Positions 28,792 to 36,809 of a stretch of 64,000 nucleotides of DNA are shown here, piece after piece. This DNA is from Catenulispora pinistramenti (GTDB taxonomy: Bacteria > Actinomycetota > Actinomycetes > Streptomycetales > Catenulisporaceae). Made by a program: the position numbers and the translations under genes. Every line of letters starts with the position of its first letter. Position 1 is the first letter of the stretch. Location of the stretch: NCBI RefSeq assembly GCF_018274385.1, contig NZ_JAAFYZ010000013.1:25428-89427 (forward strand), in the 5' to 3' direction. A model generated the notes under the pieces. It saw nothing but the letters and a program-made list of their open reading frames with translations, did no database searches and was not told the origin of the DNA.

Positions 28792-30014
28792 GTCGCCTCC
28801 TGGTCGTTTTGCCAGCTGTCCATCTCCATCTGATTGCGGTGGGCGACAAGTTCCGTCATCCCTCGGCAGTCACCGAAAACCTTGAAGAAGGTATGCAGCG
28901 GACGGACCTCGCAGCCTCGCGCGACTTTAGCGCGATAGGTCTGGGTGCCGAAGCGTAGCTCGTTACAGCCCCGTATCAGGGCTCGCCGTATGCGTTCATA
29001 GTAGAACATGTTGAAGTAGACGAACGCGCCGTTCCTTCTGGATCCGTAGATCGCCGCAGTGGATCCGCCGCCGGGTTCGGCCACCAGGCCCATGATGCCG
29101 ACCAGCTCCCGTGTCGCGTCTCTTGCGAAAAGGAACTCCATTCCGGGAAAGAACTCCTGGGTTCGCTCGATTCTGTTCCGGATGCGACCTCGTACGTTTG
29201 TCCAACCGTAGCGCTCCTGGTGGGCGACGATGAGATCCTCGGCCTCGGTGGTCAGATGCTCGATGGCGTCGGACGACAGCTCCATGCCCTGTTCGGAAAA
29301 GATGCGGATCTCGTGTCGGACGGTACGGCGGCGTTGACGAGGCAGCCGCTCCAGGTACCCGGAAAAGCCATCGACACCCTGCAGGCGCAAGAGAGTCTCG
29401 CCGGCGAACACTGCCTTGAAGTAATCGGTTTCCGTAAAGGCCGCCTCCAGTTCCGGCCAGCGAGATTCCTCGAAATTGAAGAAGGCGATTGCCTGCGCGC
29501 CGTTCGCGACCGCCTCTGATTCCAGGTGTGAGATCAGGTGGCTGAGGGCGCCTTTCGGCAGGTGGTCCTTCGCGACGACGCCTGGAAGATGTGCGCTGCC
29601 TATTGCGCACACGTATGTCCGGCCGATGCTGTCGCCAAGGTGGGATGCCAGCGTCGATTGCTCCCCTGCGCCCTTTGCCAGTAGTTGACTGTCCAGCCGA
29701 AACGACACATCCGTCTGATTCCGATCGATGATCATGCAGGCGGCCGCTGCCAGGGCTTCGCATCCGTCATCGTCGACCAGGAAGTGATAGCGGTGAGTGT
29801 CGGCGATGCGTCCGTGTTGCGACCGCAGCCACGCAGTCGACATCTGCGCCGGCTTTCCCGCGCTGAGAGTCTTCCACATCTGTTCGAACTCGCCCGCGAG
29901 AGATGGAGTGGTCAGGATTCGCATATCGGCGACCGGTGGTCGGTGATGGTTGAGTGGCGGGCAACGGTGACCATTCAGTCGGCCTCCTCGAGAGGTACCG
30001 CAGTGAGCTGTCAT
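28788..30014 (-). CDS. FemAB/PF04339-like GNAT-fold acyltransferase
   Basis: This 408-aa protein resembles the peptidoglycan-biosynthesis/FemX-like GNAT group: GYLERLPRQRRRTVRHEIR followed by LVGIMGLVAEPGGG, AFVYFNMFYYERIRRALIRG and FGTQTYRAKVARGCEVRP. Relatives transfer an acyl group or, in FemAB proteins, an amino acid from aminoacyl-tRNA to an amine. In this operon it may add an amino acid or acyl group to the small molecule. ATG 30014 overlaps the MFS stop (ATGA), which supports it although no ribosome site is seen; ATG 29924 (MRILTTPS) is the alternative. The first 30 residues are atypical for the family, so the shorter form remains possible. Confidence 0.72.
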   Translation of the reverse strand: MTAHCGTSRGGRLNGHRCPPLNHHRPPVADMRILTTPSLAGEFEQMWKTLSAGKPAQMSTAWLRSQHGRIADTHRYHFLVDDDGCEALAAAACMIIDRNQTDVSFRLDSQLLAKGAGEQSTLASHLGDSIGRTYVCAIGSAHLPGVVAKDHLPKGALSHLISHLESEAVANGAQAIAFFNFEESRWPELEAAFTETDYFKAVFAGETLLRLQGVDGFSGYLERLPRQRRRTVRHEIRIFSEQGMELSSDAIEHLTTEAEDLIVAHQERYGWTNVRGRIRNRIERTQEFFPGMEFLFARDATRELVGIMGLVAEPGGGSTAAIYGSRRNGAFVYFNMFYYERIRRALIRGCNELRFGTQTYRAKVARGCEVRPLHTFFKVFGDCRGMTELVAHRNQMEMDSWQNDQEAT

Positions 30015-31252
30015 TGTGGCTGATCGACAACCGGCAGGGCAGTCGGCGACCTGGCCGGCACAGCGTGGCGTTGTGCCCAGCCGATGGTGAGCGGCACGGC
30101 CAGGCCGGTCAGCAGGAAGAGCGATCCGACCACGTACCAGCCCTGGCGTCCCCCGTTGATGCAGAGTGCGATCAACAGGCCGGGACCAACGGCATCGGCG
30201 AGACTCGAGCCGAGCCCGAACAAGCCGAGATACTGACCGGTCGCGTATTCAGGCGCGAGGGCGAAGGAGACTTCGAACCCTCCGGCGCAGTGCCACAGCT
30301 CGCCGATCGTGTGAACCACGACCGCCGTCATCAGCAGCGCGGCGGCCGTCCATGGAGCCAGTCCCGCAGTCAGCGAGATCAGCGAGCACGACAGGAGGAA
30401 CGCTGTGCCCGCCCGCCGGTAGGCCGCGCCACCTGCCGCGGGCGTGTCGACGTTCCGGCTCGCCCGCACCTGGAACAGGATGATGATGACCGTGTTGACG
30501 ATCACCGTCCCAGCCGTCAGCCAGTGCGGCGCTGTTGTGAAGGCGAACAGCCACAGCGGGATGGCGACAGTGAGGACCTTGTACTGGATGGACATGATGC
30601 CCTCCAGGACGGTCATCAGGATATAAGGCACATCGCGAAGGGCTACCCATCCCGCAGATCTGCCGTGCGGGACGGGGACGGGCTCAGAAGCCGGTAGGAA
30701 GAACATGAAGGCCGCGGAGCCGGCGAAAGCGATCACGTTGGCGACGACGAGGAGAGTGTAGGCACTGTGCGTGCCGACCGTGACGATCCAGCCTGCGAGA
30801 AGCGCGCCGAACGACATCCCCAGGTTGGTGACGGACCGAAGATAGGCGCGAAATCTCTGTGGGCTCTCACCTCCGTGGCCTCTGATGAGCAGGCTGCGTG
30901 CGGCGAGCCCGGCGGCTTGCCCGCTGTTGGCCAGGCACACCGTGATGAGGAAGATCCAGAAGCTGTGGGCCAGAAGGAATCCGGCTGTGGCCGCGGCCCG
31001 GATCACGAGGGTGACGACATAGATGTCGCGGCCGCCGTAGCGGTCGGCGAGGCGGCCGCACCCGATCCCGGCGAACAGCGCGACGACCCCGGCGGCGCCG
31101 AGGCCGAAACCGACTTGGGCCGTTGGCAGGTGGGCTGCCTGGGTGAAATACAGGACGCCGGCTGTGAGGTACAGACCACCGCCGAAGCTGTTGACCAAGT
31201 CCGATGCCGCCATCACGCGCTGCGGGCTGGTGTCCGGGATCAGCTGACGCAC
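30011..31252 (-). CDS. MFS transporter, probable product exporter
   Basis: This 413-aa inner-membrane protein has about 12 predicted helices, for example ALFAGIGCGRLADRYGG (the loop 2-3 MFS signature), GMSFGALLAGWIVTV and SLFLLTGLAVPLTIGW. GTG 31252 is chosen because typical MFS sequence (VRQLIPDTSPQRVMAAS) begins there and GGAG lies 9 nt upstream; the longer frame is a shadow of the upstream gene. It overlaps the oxygenase-like gene by 13 nt. Family knowledge suggests proton-coupled drug export, and within this operon it most likely exports the product. The substrate is unknown. Confidence 0.85.
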   Translation of the reverse strand: MRQLIPDTSPQRVMAASDLVNSFGGGLYLTAGVLYFTQAAHLPTAQVGFGLGAAGVVALFAGIGCGRLADRYGGRDIYVVTLVIRAAATAGFLLAHSFWIFLITVCLANSGQAAGLAARSLLIRGHGGESPQRFRAYLRSVTNLGMSFGALLAGWIVTVGTHSAYTLLVVANVIAFAGSAAFMFFLPASEPVPVPHGRSAGWVALRDVPYILMTVLEGIMSIQYKVLTVAIPLWLFAFTTAPHWLTAGTVIVNTVIIILFQVRASRNVDTPAAGGAAYRRAGTAFLLSCSLISLTAGLAPWTAAALLMTAVVVHTIGELWHCAGGFEVSFALAPEYATGQYLGLFGLGSSLADAVGPGLLIALCINGGRQGWYVVGSLFLLTGLAVPLTIGWAQRHAVPARSPTALPVVDQPQ

Positions 31253-32379
31253 CGCGAGCCGCTCCGCGTGGTGCCGGGCGCGCCGATGCCAGTCGCCTCC
31301 CGTGGCGGAAGTGGCGGGCTCCCCGCATCGATCCGCTCGGGCAACGTACGTCTCCAGGACGCGGCCAGCCATCGCTCGTACTCGGGTCCGACCGGGGTGT
31401 CCACGACCAGACACAACGGCTCGATGATCCGTCCTGGACCGCCGGCCAGGCCGCCGTGGAGCATGGTGAGGTTGTGGCCGAACAACAGGTCGCAGTGCTC
31501 GCCGGGGGCGAGTACTTCCCAACGGCGCCGGAACCGGTCCCAGGTCAGGCCGGTTGCCATGAGCACCTGATGACAGAACAGACGCGCCGCCTCGCCCTCA
31601 CACTCCCCGCAGGCACAGCGCCGGGTCAGCGGGACGCCGGCGGGATAACGGCGTCGTTCCTCCTTCGTCATCACGGCCTCTCCGTGGTGGAAGGACAAGC
31701 CGTGCCAGAGCGGCTCCTCCAGACCCAACATCGCCCCGAACGACGGATAAGCACAGCCGTGCTCAGGCTGACGCTTCAGCGCTCGGCGCAAATTGTCGCC
31801 GATCCAGCGTGCCGCAGCGGCCTGACGGTCGTCCCCGATGTCGATGCCACGCCGGTCGAGTACGTCGTCGATGACGCCGAGCCAGTCGTAGTACGTGGTG
31901 ACGCTCAGCCCCTCTCCCACGTCGGAGAGGAAGATGCCCTGATACATCTTGTGGGCGGGAGTGGTGGTGTAGCCGGAGTCACCGAATTCCCGCCAAGCGG
32001 GATCCCAGTCGGGCGCGTCCTGGAGACTCGGTGTCAGATACGAGCAGTGTTGTCCGTCGTGATGGGGCAGCAGAGTCCGCGTGGAGAAGCCCTCGGGCAC
32101 GTGCGTCTGCTGCGGCCGGTCGACCTCCAGCCGCATCTGCGCCGGGGCGCCACGGGCGATCAGAGCTGCGCGGATTCGTTCGGCCAACGTCGTCGACAGC
32201 CTGCGGCTCTCCTCGACGCCCAGCCGTAGTCGGCCGATGCGGAACACCGCGAAGCCGAACCGGTGGATGGCGTCGACGGATGCGGCGGCCAGGTCGTCCA
32301 GCCTCTGCTCGCGTCTGTCCCGCGGCCCGGAGACCAGAGCGGTGCAGTCGAACTGAGCCTGTGCGGGGGTGAATTTCAC
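31240..32379 (-). CDS. Putative Fe(II)/2-oxoglutarate oxygenase-like protein with Cys cluster
   Basis: This is a 379-aa cytosolic protein. The clearest sign is a facial-triad-like arrangement: LLPHHDGQHCSYL near 104-110 (H-x-D) and a distal His in NLTMLHGG near 303, followed by GRIIEPLCLVVDTP whose Arg could bind 2-oxoglutarate. The fold assignment is tentative because overall similarity to known clavaminate-synthase or TauD groups is weak by eye. Unusual is a Cys-rich stretch RRCACGECEGEAARLFCH, which could bind zinc or another metal. The start is GTG 32379, overlapping the arginase stop by GTGA. It is likely a tailoring step on the arginase or radical SAM product. Confidence 0.5.
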   Translation of the reverse strand: MKFTPAQAQFDCTALVSGPRDRREQRLDDLAAASVDAIHRFGFAVFRIGRLRLGVEESRRLSTTLAERIRAALIARGAPAQMRLEVDRPQQTHVPEGFSTRTLLPHHDGQHCSYLTPSLQDAPDWDPAWREFGDSGYTTTPAHKMYQGIFLSDVGEGLSVTTYYDWLGVIDDVLDRRGIDIGDDRQAAAARWIGDNLRRALKRQPEHGCAYPSFGAMLGLEEPLWHGLSFHHGEAVMTKEERRRYPAGVPLTRRCACGECEGEAARLFCHQVLMATGLTWDRFRRRWEVLAPGEHCDLLFGHNLTMLHGGLAGGPGRIIEPLCLVVDTPVGPEYERWLAASWRRTLPERIDAGSPPLPPREATGIGAPGTTRSGSRCVS

Positions 32380-33470
32380 TGGTGCTCCAGGGGTCGCTCG
32401 GAGGCACTGTCGGACCAGGGCGCCAACTCCGGCGGCGCGCACTCGGTGCGGAAGAGGAACTCGAAGAGCAGGCGTGCCACGATCTGCGCGGTCGCGCCGG
32501 ACGGGTCGTAGCGGGGCGCGACCTCCGCCACGTCGAAGGCGCCCACAGGAAGGGCCCGGAGTTCGTCATAGACGTCGAGAAGGTGGCCGATGCCGAGTCC
32601 GCCCATGGTCACATGACCGGTGCCGGTCGCCGAGGAGCTGTCGATCACATCGATGTCGAGTGAGACGTAGACCGTGTCGCATCGCGAGCCGAGTTCCTCA
32701 ATAAGGGGACGAAGCGATGCGGCGGCCCCGTCCCTGATGATCTGGTAGCCCGGCACGGCGTGGAAGCCACGGTTGATCAGTTCTTGGTACTGGTCGTACT
32801 TGGTCACGTCGCCGACACCGACGAAGGCCATGTCCTCCGGGCGCATCTGGGGGATCTCGCTGATCCGGCGGGAGTTGGAGCCGTGGTATAGCGGCCCGTG
32901 CAGCGCGCTCCAGTTGCCGAAGTCGAAGTGATGGTCGATGTTGATGAACCCCACTCGGCCCGCGCCGCGATCGAGCCGTCCGGCACGGAAGCCGGCGAAC
33001 GTGGGAAAAGTGCACGAATGATCACCGTTGAGGAAGATCAGACGTGGCGCAGACTGGCTCAGCCGGCGGCTCTCCGCCGCGACCGCTTGAAAAGTCCGCA
33101 CGGTGTCCGTCGGATAGACGTGCAGGTCGCCTGCATCTGCGACCTGGGGAGCGCGGTAGCGGAAGGTCTGACCGGTGCGGGTGTCCAGCATCCGCCACTG
33201 GCCCAGACTGGTCAGATAGCTGGAGAAGACCAGGCTTGCCTGGCGGACTGCCCGGGGCCCCTCAGCGGCTCCTGGCCGCGAGCTGGCGGTGGCGTCGAAA
33301 GGAACGCCCGAAACCAGCCAGCCGTCCTCTCCCACGTCCATCCGGCCGGCGGCAAGGGCAGGGGCGCCGAAGAGCGTCGCGATGCCGGCCCAGCCCGGCA
33401 GCGGGTCCTGCTCGAAGTCCTCGGCCTTGACGCTGTTCTGCAGAGTTGCGAAGTCGGGGAGCTCAGCCAT
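32376..33470 (-). CDS. Ureohydrolase (arginase/agmatinase family)
   Basis: This is a 364-aa binuclear-metal hydrolase. All six Mn ligand positions are visible: His in NGDHSCTF (near 150), the DxHxD set in NIDHHFDFG (near 178-182), and SLDIDVID (near 270). The family hydrolyses guanidino groups (arginine, agmatine, guanidinobutyrate) to urea and amine, or formimino groups. The specificity loop is unlike common arginases, so the substrate may be a modified arginine. ATG 33470 is preceded by AGGAGAGG and lies one base after the radical SAM stop; an upstream extension is a shadow. The context points to a biosynthetic role. Confidence 0.88.
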   Translation of the reverse strand: MAELPDFATLQNSVKAEDFEQDPLPGWAGIATLFGAPALAAGRMDVGEDGWLVSGVPFDATASSRPGAAEGPRAVRQASLVFSSYLTSLGQWRMLDTRTGQTFRYRAPQVADAGDLHVYPTDTVRTFQAVAAESRRLSQSAPRLIFLNGDHSCTFPTFAGFRAGRLDRGAGRVGFINIDHHFDFGNWSALHGPLYHGSNSRRISEIPQMRPEDMAFVGVGDVTKYDQYQELINRGFHAVPGYQIIRDGAAASLRPLIEELGSRCDTVYVSLDIDVIDSSSATGTGHVTMGGLGIGHLLDVYDELRALPVGAFDVAEVAPRYDPSGATAQIVARLLFEFLFRTECAPPELAPWSDSASERPLEHQ

Positions 33471-33471
33471 G

Positions 33472-34812
33472 TCACCTCTCCTGAGCAGTGGTCGTGACAG
33501 CGGTGATCGGGGCACGGATGATGTCGTGTGCCGTCGCGATCTTTTCTTGGAACGCGTTCCAGCTCGCTTCCGGAGACAGGTGCTTGGGCCGGTAGACAAC
33601 CGGCGCGTCCTCCCTCCACTGGGCGTAGTCCCAGTTGAATATGCGCTCACGCAGCCTTGAGAAGTCCGGAGTGAGCGGATAGGGAACAAAGTTGTAGAGG
33701 TTGAACAGCCACAGCGCCGAACTGTTCTCTCGCATCCAATCGACGGTCTCGCCGTGCGCGGCTTCCGTTTCCTCGTCGAGCCCGCCCATCATGTTGAGCA
33801 CGACCTTCAAGCCGGCGTCGCTCAACGTGTGAATCCTGGTGGTGTAGTGGTCCAGGCCGCGTGAGAGTTTGTTGAGTCGTTTGAGCATCTGGGAGTCGGC
33901 CGACTCGAAGCCGAGTTCCACGGCGACCACGCCCAGCTCCAGCATGGCCTCGACGATCCAGTCCTTCACCTGCATGACGTGTGTCTGCACGATGAACCGG
34001 TAACCGGGCCGGTCGCGGAAGACGTCCAACAAGTTGGCGACCGCCTCACGCGACTGGCCGAAAGTCTTGTCACCGATATAGAAGAGCCGAGTGTCCGGGA
34101 ACCGGGCGGTGAGTTCGTCCACTTCCCGCCTGAGGGCGTCCTTCGCCACGAGGGTGAGCTGCTTGCTCCAAGCGTCGCCGCAGAAAGAGCACTGGTACAG
34201 GCATCCGTGGCTCGCATTGAGCCTCAGCAGCGGAACTTGGCCCTTGTAGTCGCCGAGATGGCGGTATTCCGGTGCCCAGGTGATCTGCTCGGACGCCAGC
34301 CCGGGCAGCAGAGGCTTTTCCAGGCCCCCACCCGCTCCGGAGGCGAGTTCCGCGAGTCTGCGGACGAGGGTGGCGTCGAGTTGGCCGCGGTGTACCGCGT
34401 GGACGGCGCCGTCCGGGGCGAGCGGGGCCATATTCCCGCCGAGGACGACACGGCGTCCGGCGTGCTCCAATCGTTTGGCCACGTCCAGCGCCAGGCGGAA
34501 GTTCTGGGCGAGCGGTGACATGAGGACCAGATCGCCGGAGGCCGTCGCCTCCAGCAGCGCTTCGGAGCAAACATCCGGCTCCGCCGGCGTCTTTGACAAG
34601 TCACAGAAGACGGAGTCGATGCCTGCGGTGTCCACCAGGGCGGTGAGGTGGGCGACCCACAACGGCATCTCCCACAACCCGTCGGAAGGGACGAAGTACT
34701 CGGGGAGCACCGCCCGGAATCTCCGGTCGTAGTCGTCGTAATAGCTCGACAAGTTCGGGTCCGGGTTATGGCTGGAGGGAAATGGAAGTTGAACTATGCA
34801 GCTCATGGGCAT
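33472..34812 (-). CDS. B12-binding-type radical SAM enzyme
   Basis: This is a 446-aa enzyme. The N-terminal third has a Rossmann-like cobalamin-binding layout (TASGDLVLMSPLAQNFRLAL, then RRVVLGGNMAPLAPD) but no DxHxxG motif, so any cobalamin would bind without a lower His ligand. The radical SAM core carries CLYQCSFCG (CxxxCxxC, near 203-210) and the downstream GFESADSQMLKRLNK block typical of B12-type members. These enzymes methylate unactivated carbon or perform ring rearrangements. ATG 34812 has AAGGAGA 6 nt upstream; an earlier ATG at 34929 lacks support. It is the first gene of the operon. The substrate may be arginine-derived, as inferred from the next gene. Confidence 0.85.
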   Translation of the reverse strand: MPMSCIVQLPFPSSHNPDPNLSSYYDDYDRRFRAVLPEYFVPSDGLWEMPLWVAHLTALVDTAGIDSVFCDLSKTPAEPDVCSEALLEATASGDLVLMSPLAQNFRLALDVAKRLEHAGRRVVLGGNMAPLAPDGAVHAVHRGQLDATLVRRLAELASGAGGGLEKPLLPGLASEQITWAPEYRHLGDYKGQVPLLRLNASHGCLYQCSFCGDAWSKQLTLVAKDALRREVDELTARFPDTRLFYIGDKTFGQSREAVANLLDVFRDRPGYRFIVQTHVMQVKDWIVEAMLELGVVAVELGFESADSQMLKRLNKLSRGLDHYTTRIHTLSDAGLKVVLNMMGGLDEETEAAHGETVDWMRENSSALWLFNLYNFVPYPLTPDFSRLRERIFNWDYAQWREDAPVVYRPKHLSPEASWNAFQEKIATAHDIIRAPITAVTTTAQER

Positions 34813-35322
34813 GGTCGTCTCCTTCGACGATGGCAGGGAATCCTCGAAGTCGAAACCGTCAGCTGGACTCATGGAAGGGGCCGCACAAAGGCATCCCGCT
34901 CGCCGACGGAGAAACAGCCTTACGGGCACGACTAGAGGTCTGCCTGACGGTAAGAGGATTCAATCGACGCGCGCGGTGGCCTGCGTACCGAGGTCGAGGA
35001 TGATGCGAAGCGCGGCCACCTCGCGGTGTCGGCGTGGAAGCTCTCTCAGCGCCTGAACGATCCGGTTCAGCCCTCCCCAGGCCTACCTGGTGTGGATCCG
35101 CCGAGGCTTCGCCTTCGCCGAATTCGGCACGCGCTTCGGCGTCTATAAGGCTACGGACATCTCTCGCGGGAATGCGGTCCGGAAAGGCTCAGTACTCGGG
35201 CGGGTCGAACGAGGTCACCATCAAAGGGCTCGATGCCGCATGCCTTGCCGTGCGCGGAGATCGCGCTGGTCGTAGCCATCGGACTGGTCCCTTCATGACG
35301 ACGGTCAACGAATATGGCTGAC
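34813..35322. other. Upstream region of the pathway operon, with remnants and short open frames
   Basis: This is 510 bp with no secure gene. It contains an IS5-like HTH fragment on the plus strand and two overlapping short minus-strand frames near 35151-35297 (42 and 35 aa). The 42-aa frame starts MATTSAISAHGKACGIEP and has a weak GGGA site. No consensus promoter could be fixed for the radical SAM operon, but its promoter must lie here or further upstream. Confidence 0.4.
35040..35150 (+). pseudogene. Fragment of an IS5-like transposase N-terminal HTH
   Basis: A 26-residue stretch, AYLVWIRRGFAFAEFGTRFG followed by VYKAT, matches the helix-turn-helix region of IS5-group transposases (pattern AYLRxGxTxAxLAxxFGV). 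The flanking sequence is out of frame and the DDE domain is missing. It is a remnant only. Confidence 0.35.
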
Positions 35323-35883
35323 CTATCCCGGAAAAACCCCTCTCGCGGAACCGATCCGCAGCGCACCCGCCTCAGGGCACGGGTCTCCAACGAGGACAAG
35401 AGGCTGGATCAAGCTCCCCTCATCGTCCAACCCACCGGGGTGAGCCGGCATCACCCGATTAGGGTGATAAATGCCTATGACTCCACCTGGCACGCCGGCC
35501 ACTGTCCGCGTCAGGGTTCGCCGCCCGAGCTCCCCGCTCTGAGACCCATGCAGGTAGCGCACTTTGCCCGCCACGTATCGCACCATGACGCGACCCGGCC
35601 ACTCGTCGAGCGATCCATCCCCAACGAGCATCGGAATCTCAGGGGCAGGAAAGGCGGCGCAGGCCCGCGTCGCCGCGATCATCGTCGGATCGACCAGAAC
35701 GACCAGGCCGTCCCGTGAAGTCTCGATCGTTTCGACGACTAGAGACACCCCGTAGTGCGCGAACGCCGGCGCCATACACGCCAGCCACCCCTGGACGAAC
35801 TCCTCGGCCAAATCCCCGCCGTCCGCACCGAACGCGATCCGATTGAAGGGAGCGGCAACGTCGTCCAGTCGGCAACTCGCCAC
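35323..35883 (-). CDS. Hypothetical protein, possibly 5'-truncated
   Basis: This is a protein of about 186 aa in no family I recognise. The host-like codon pattern and segments such as FGADGGDLAEEFVQGWLACM, ETIETSRDGLVVLVD and YHPNRVMPAHPGGLDDEG suggest a real gene. GTG 35883 has GAGG 5 nt upstream. Coding-like sequence (DAYDVVVLDEGDLPPEGPDP) continues upstream to about 35990 without a start codon, so the true 5' end may have been lost when the neighbouring peptidase fragment was joined to it. No transmembrane segment or signal. It points toward the radical SAM operon but is 510 bp away. Confidence 0.42.
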   Translation of the reverse strand: MASCRLDDVAAPFNRIAFGADGGDLAEEFVQGWLACMAPAFAHYGVSLVVETIETSRDGLVVLVDPTMIAATRACAAFPAPEIPMLVGDGSLDEWPGRVMVRYVAGKVRYLHGSQSGELGRRTLTRTVAGVPGGVIGIYHPNRVMPAHPGGLDDEGSLIQPLVLVGDPCPEAGALRIGSARGVFPG

Positions 35884-36178
35884 CGAAGCCTCGAACACGG
35901 CCGGGTCCGGCCCCTCCGGTGGCAGGTCGCCCTCGTCCAGGACTACGACGTCGTAGGCGTCATGAACATTGTGAATGGAGTCCAGCAGTGAAAAAGAAGG
36001 CGGCGGCTGTCGCCGTCGTCGCGGCGTATTCGTCTGGAGCCATCGGGAACGAACGTATCCGAATTCATTCCCGGACGGTCCGAAGTGCTCATCGCGCACC
36101 AGAGTGCCGACGCGTGCAAGACCTACATCACGAGCTCCGTCCCGCCAAGGACTAAATGACCCGCATCGCGACAGCCAG

Positions 36179-36210
36179 ACGGGGCCGGCACCCCAAGGTG
36201 CCGGCCCCGT
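36179..36210 (-). terminator. Strong hairpin terminator
   Basis: A perfect 14-bp stem built on ACGGGGCCGGCACC with a CCAA loop (36193-36196). It lies immediately 3' of the secreted peptidase fragment on the minus strand and was probably that gene's terminator. Confidence 0.75.
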
Positions 36211-36215
36211 ACCGG

Positions 36216-36398
36216 TCGGACCGCCGTAGCCCGTCACGACGTTGCATTGGTAGTCACCGCCGCGGGCCATGAAGATCCCGTAGTTTCCGTCCACCATGTC
36301 GTTCAGTCCGGCCTGGGTGGTCGGAGTCTCGAACGGCGAGGCGTTGCCGTACTTCGCGGGGTTGCCGGCAAAATCGATCACGCTGGCGAGGAACGGTC
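36216..36398 (-). pseudogene. 3' fragment of a secreted serine peptidase (sedolisin/subtilase-type C-terminus)
   Basis: About 60 residues remain: PFLASVIDFAGNPAKYGNAS, then GLNDMVDGNYGIFM, then QCNVVTGYGGPTG. The pattern 'DV-x-G-x-N-G ... GYDGPTG' marks the end of the catalytic domain in many actinobacterial S53/S8 secreted peptidases. The catalytic residues and signal peptide are missing, and the frame is broken just upstream. It is a gene end left after deletion at an island border. Confidence 0.5.
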
Positions 36399-36552
36399 AA
36401 TGGGGGTTAGCCGCACGGCGGAGAAACGCCAGTTCAGCGACCTGCAGTCGCGGACCGCGTTGCTGCCGAAGCCGTGCATGGCGTTCGCTGCCGTGCGTTG
36501 AGCGCGTACTACGGGCTACTTCCGGCCCCTAACTGGCCCCCAAAACGTATCA

Positions 36553-36586
36553 AGGGCCTCAATCCGATCCCTCGGATTGAGGCCCT
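36553..36586 (-). terminator. Terminator downstream of tRNA-Pro
   Basis: A perfect 15-bp stem AGGGCCTCAATCCGA / complement with a TCCC loop (36568-36571), 18 nt beyond the 3' end of the minus-strand tRNA gene. Confidence 0.82.
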
Positions 36587-36603
36587 GACCTGCGACGTTA
36601 CCG

Positions 36604-36677
36604 TCGGGCTGACAGGATTTGAACCTGCGACCCCCTGACCCCCAGTCAGGTGCGCTACCAAGCTGCGCTACAGCCCG
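36604..36677 (-). tRNA. tRNA-Pro (anticodon GGG)
   Basis: A complete cloverleaf reads on the minus strand. The acceptor CGGGCTG pairs with CAGCCCG. A D-arm containing AGCTTGGTAGCGC follows, then an anticodon stem CCTGA/TCAGG with loop CTGGGGG (anticodon GGG), and a T-arm with GTTCGAATC. The discriminator base is A and CCA is not encoded. It decodes CCC and CCU. It marks the change from the patchwork accessory region to the der-cmk backbone, and tRNA 3' ends are common integration sites. Confidence 0.95.
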
Positions 36678-36809
36678 CCGCCCGCATCTGCGGGCAGGAA
36701 GACCATACCGCACCCGGGGCCTGTGAATCACATCGGTTAGCGTCCCCCGGGGTGGCGCGTCGTCCTGCTTTCCGCGGGCTCGCTTTCTGCGGCGTCGGTT
36801 CCCGTGGTC

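Noticed and set aside
35190..35321. Plus-strand segment YSGGSNEVTIKGLDAACLAV resembling DUF397
   Set aside because: The match to the DUF397 pattern is partial, lacks the leading Trp-Arg-Lys-Ser, and lies among IS debris.
36604..36677. Search for a duplicated tRNA-Pro 3' end as an att site within the window
   Set aside because: No second copy of the tRNA 3' sequence was noticed between 1 and 36600, so no att pair can be claimed.
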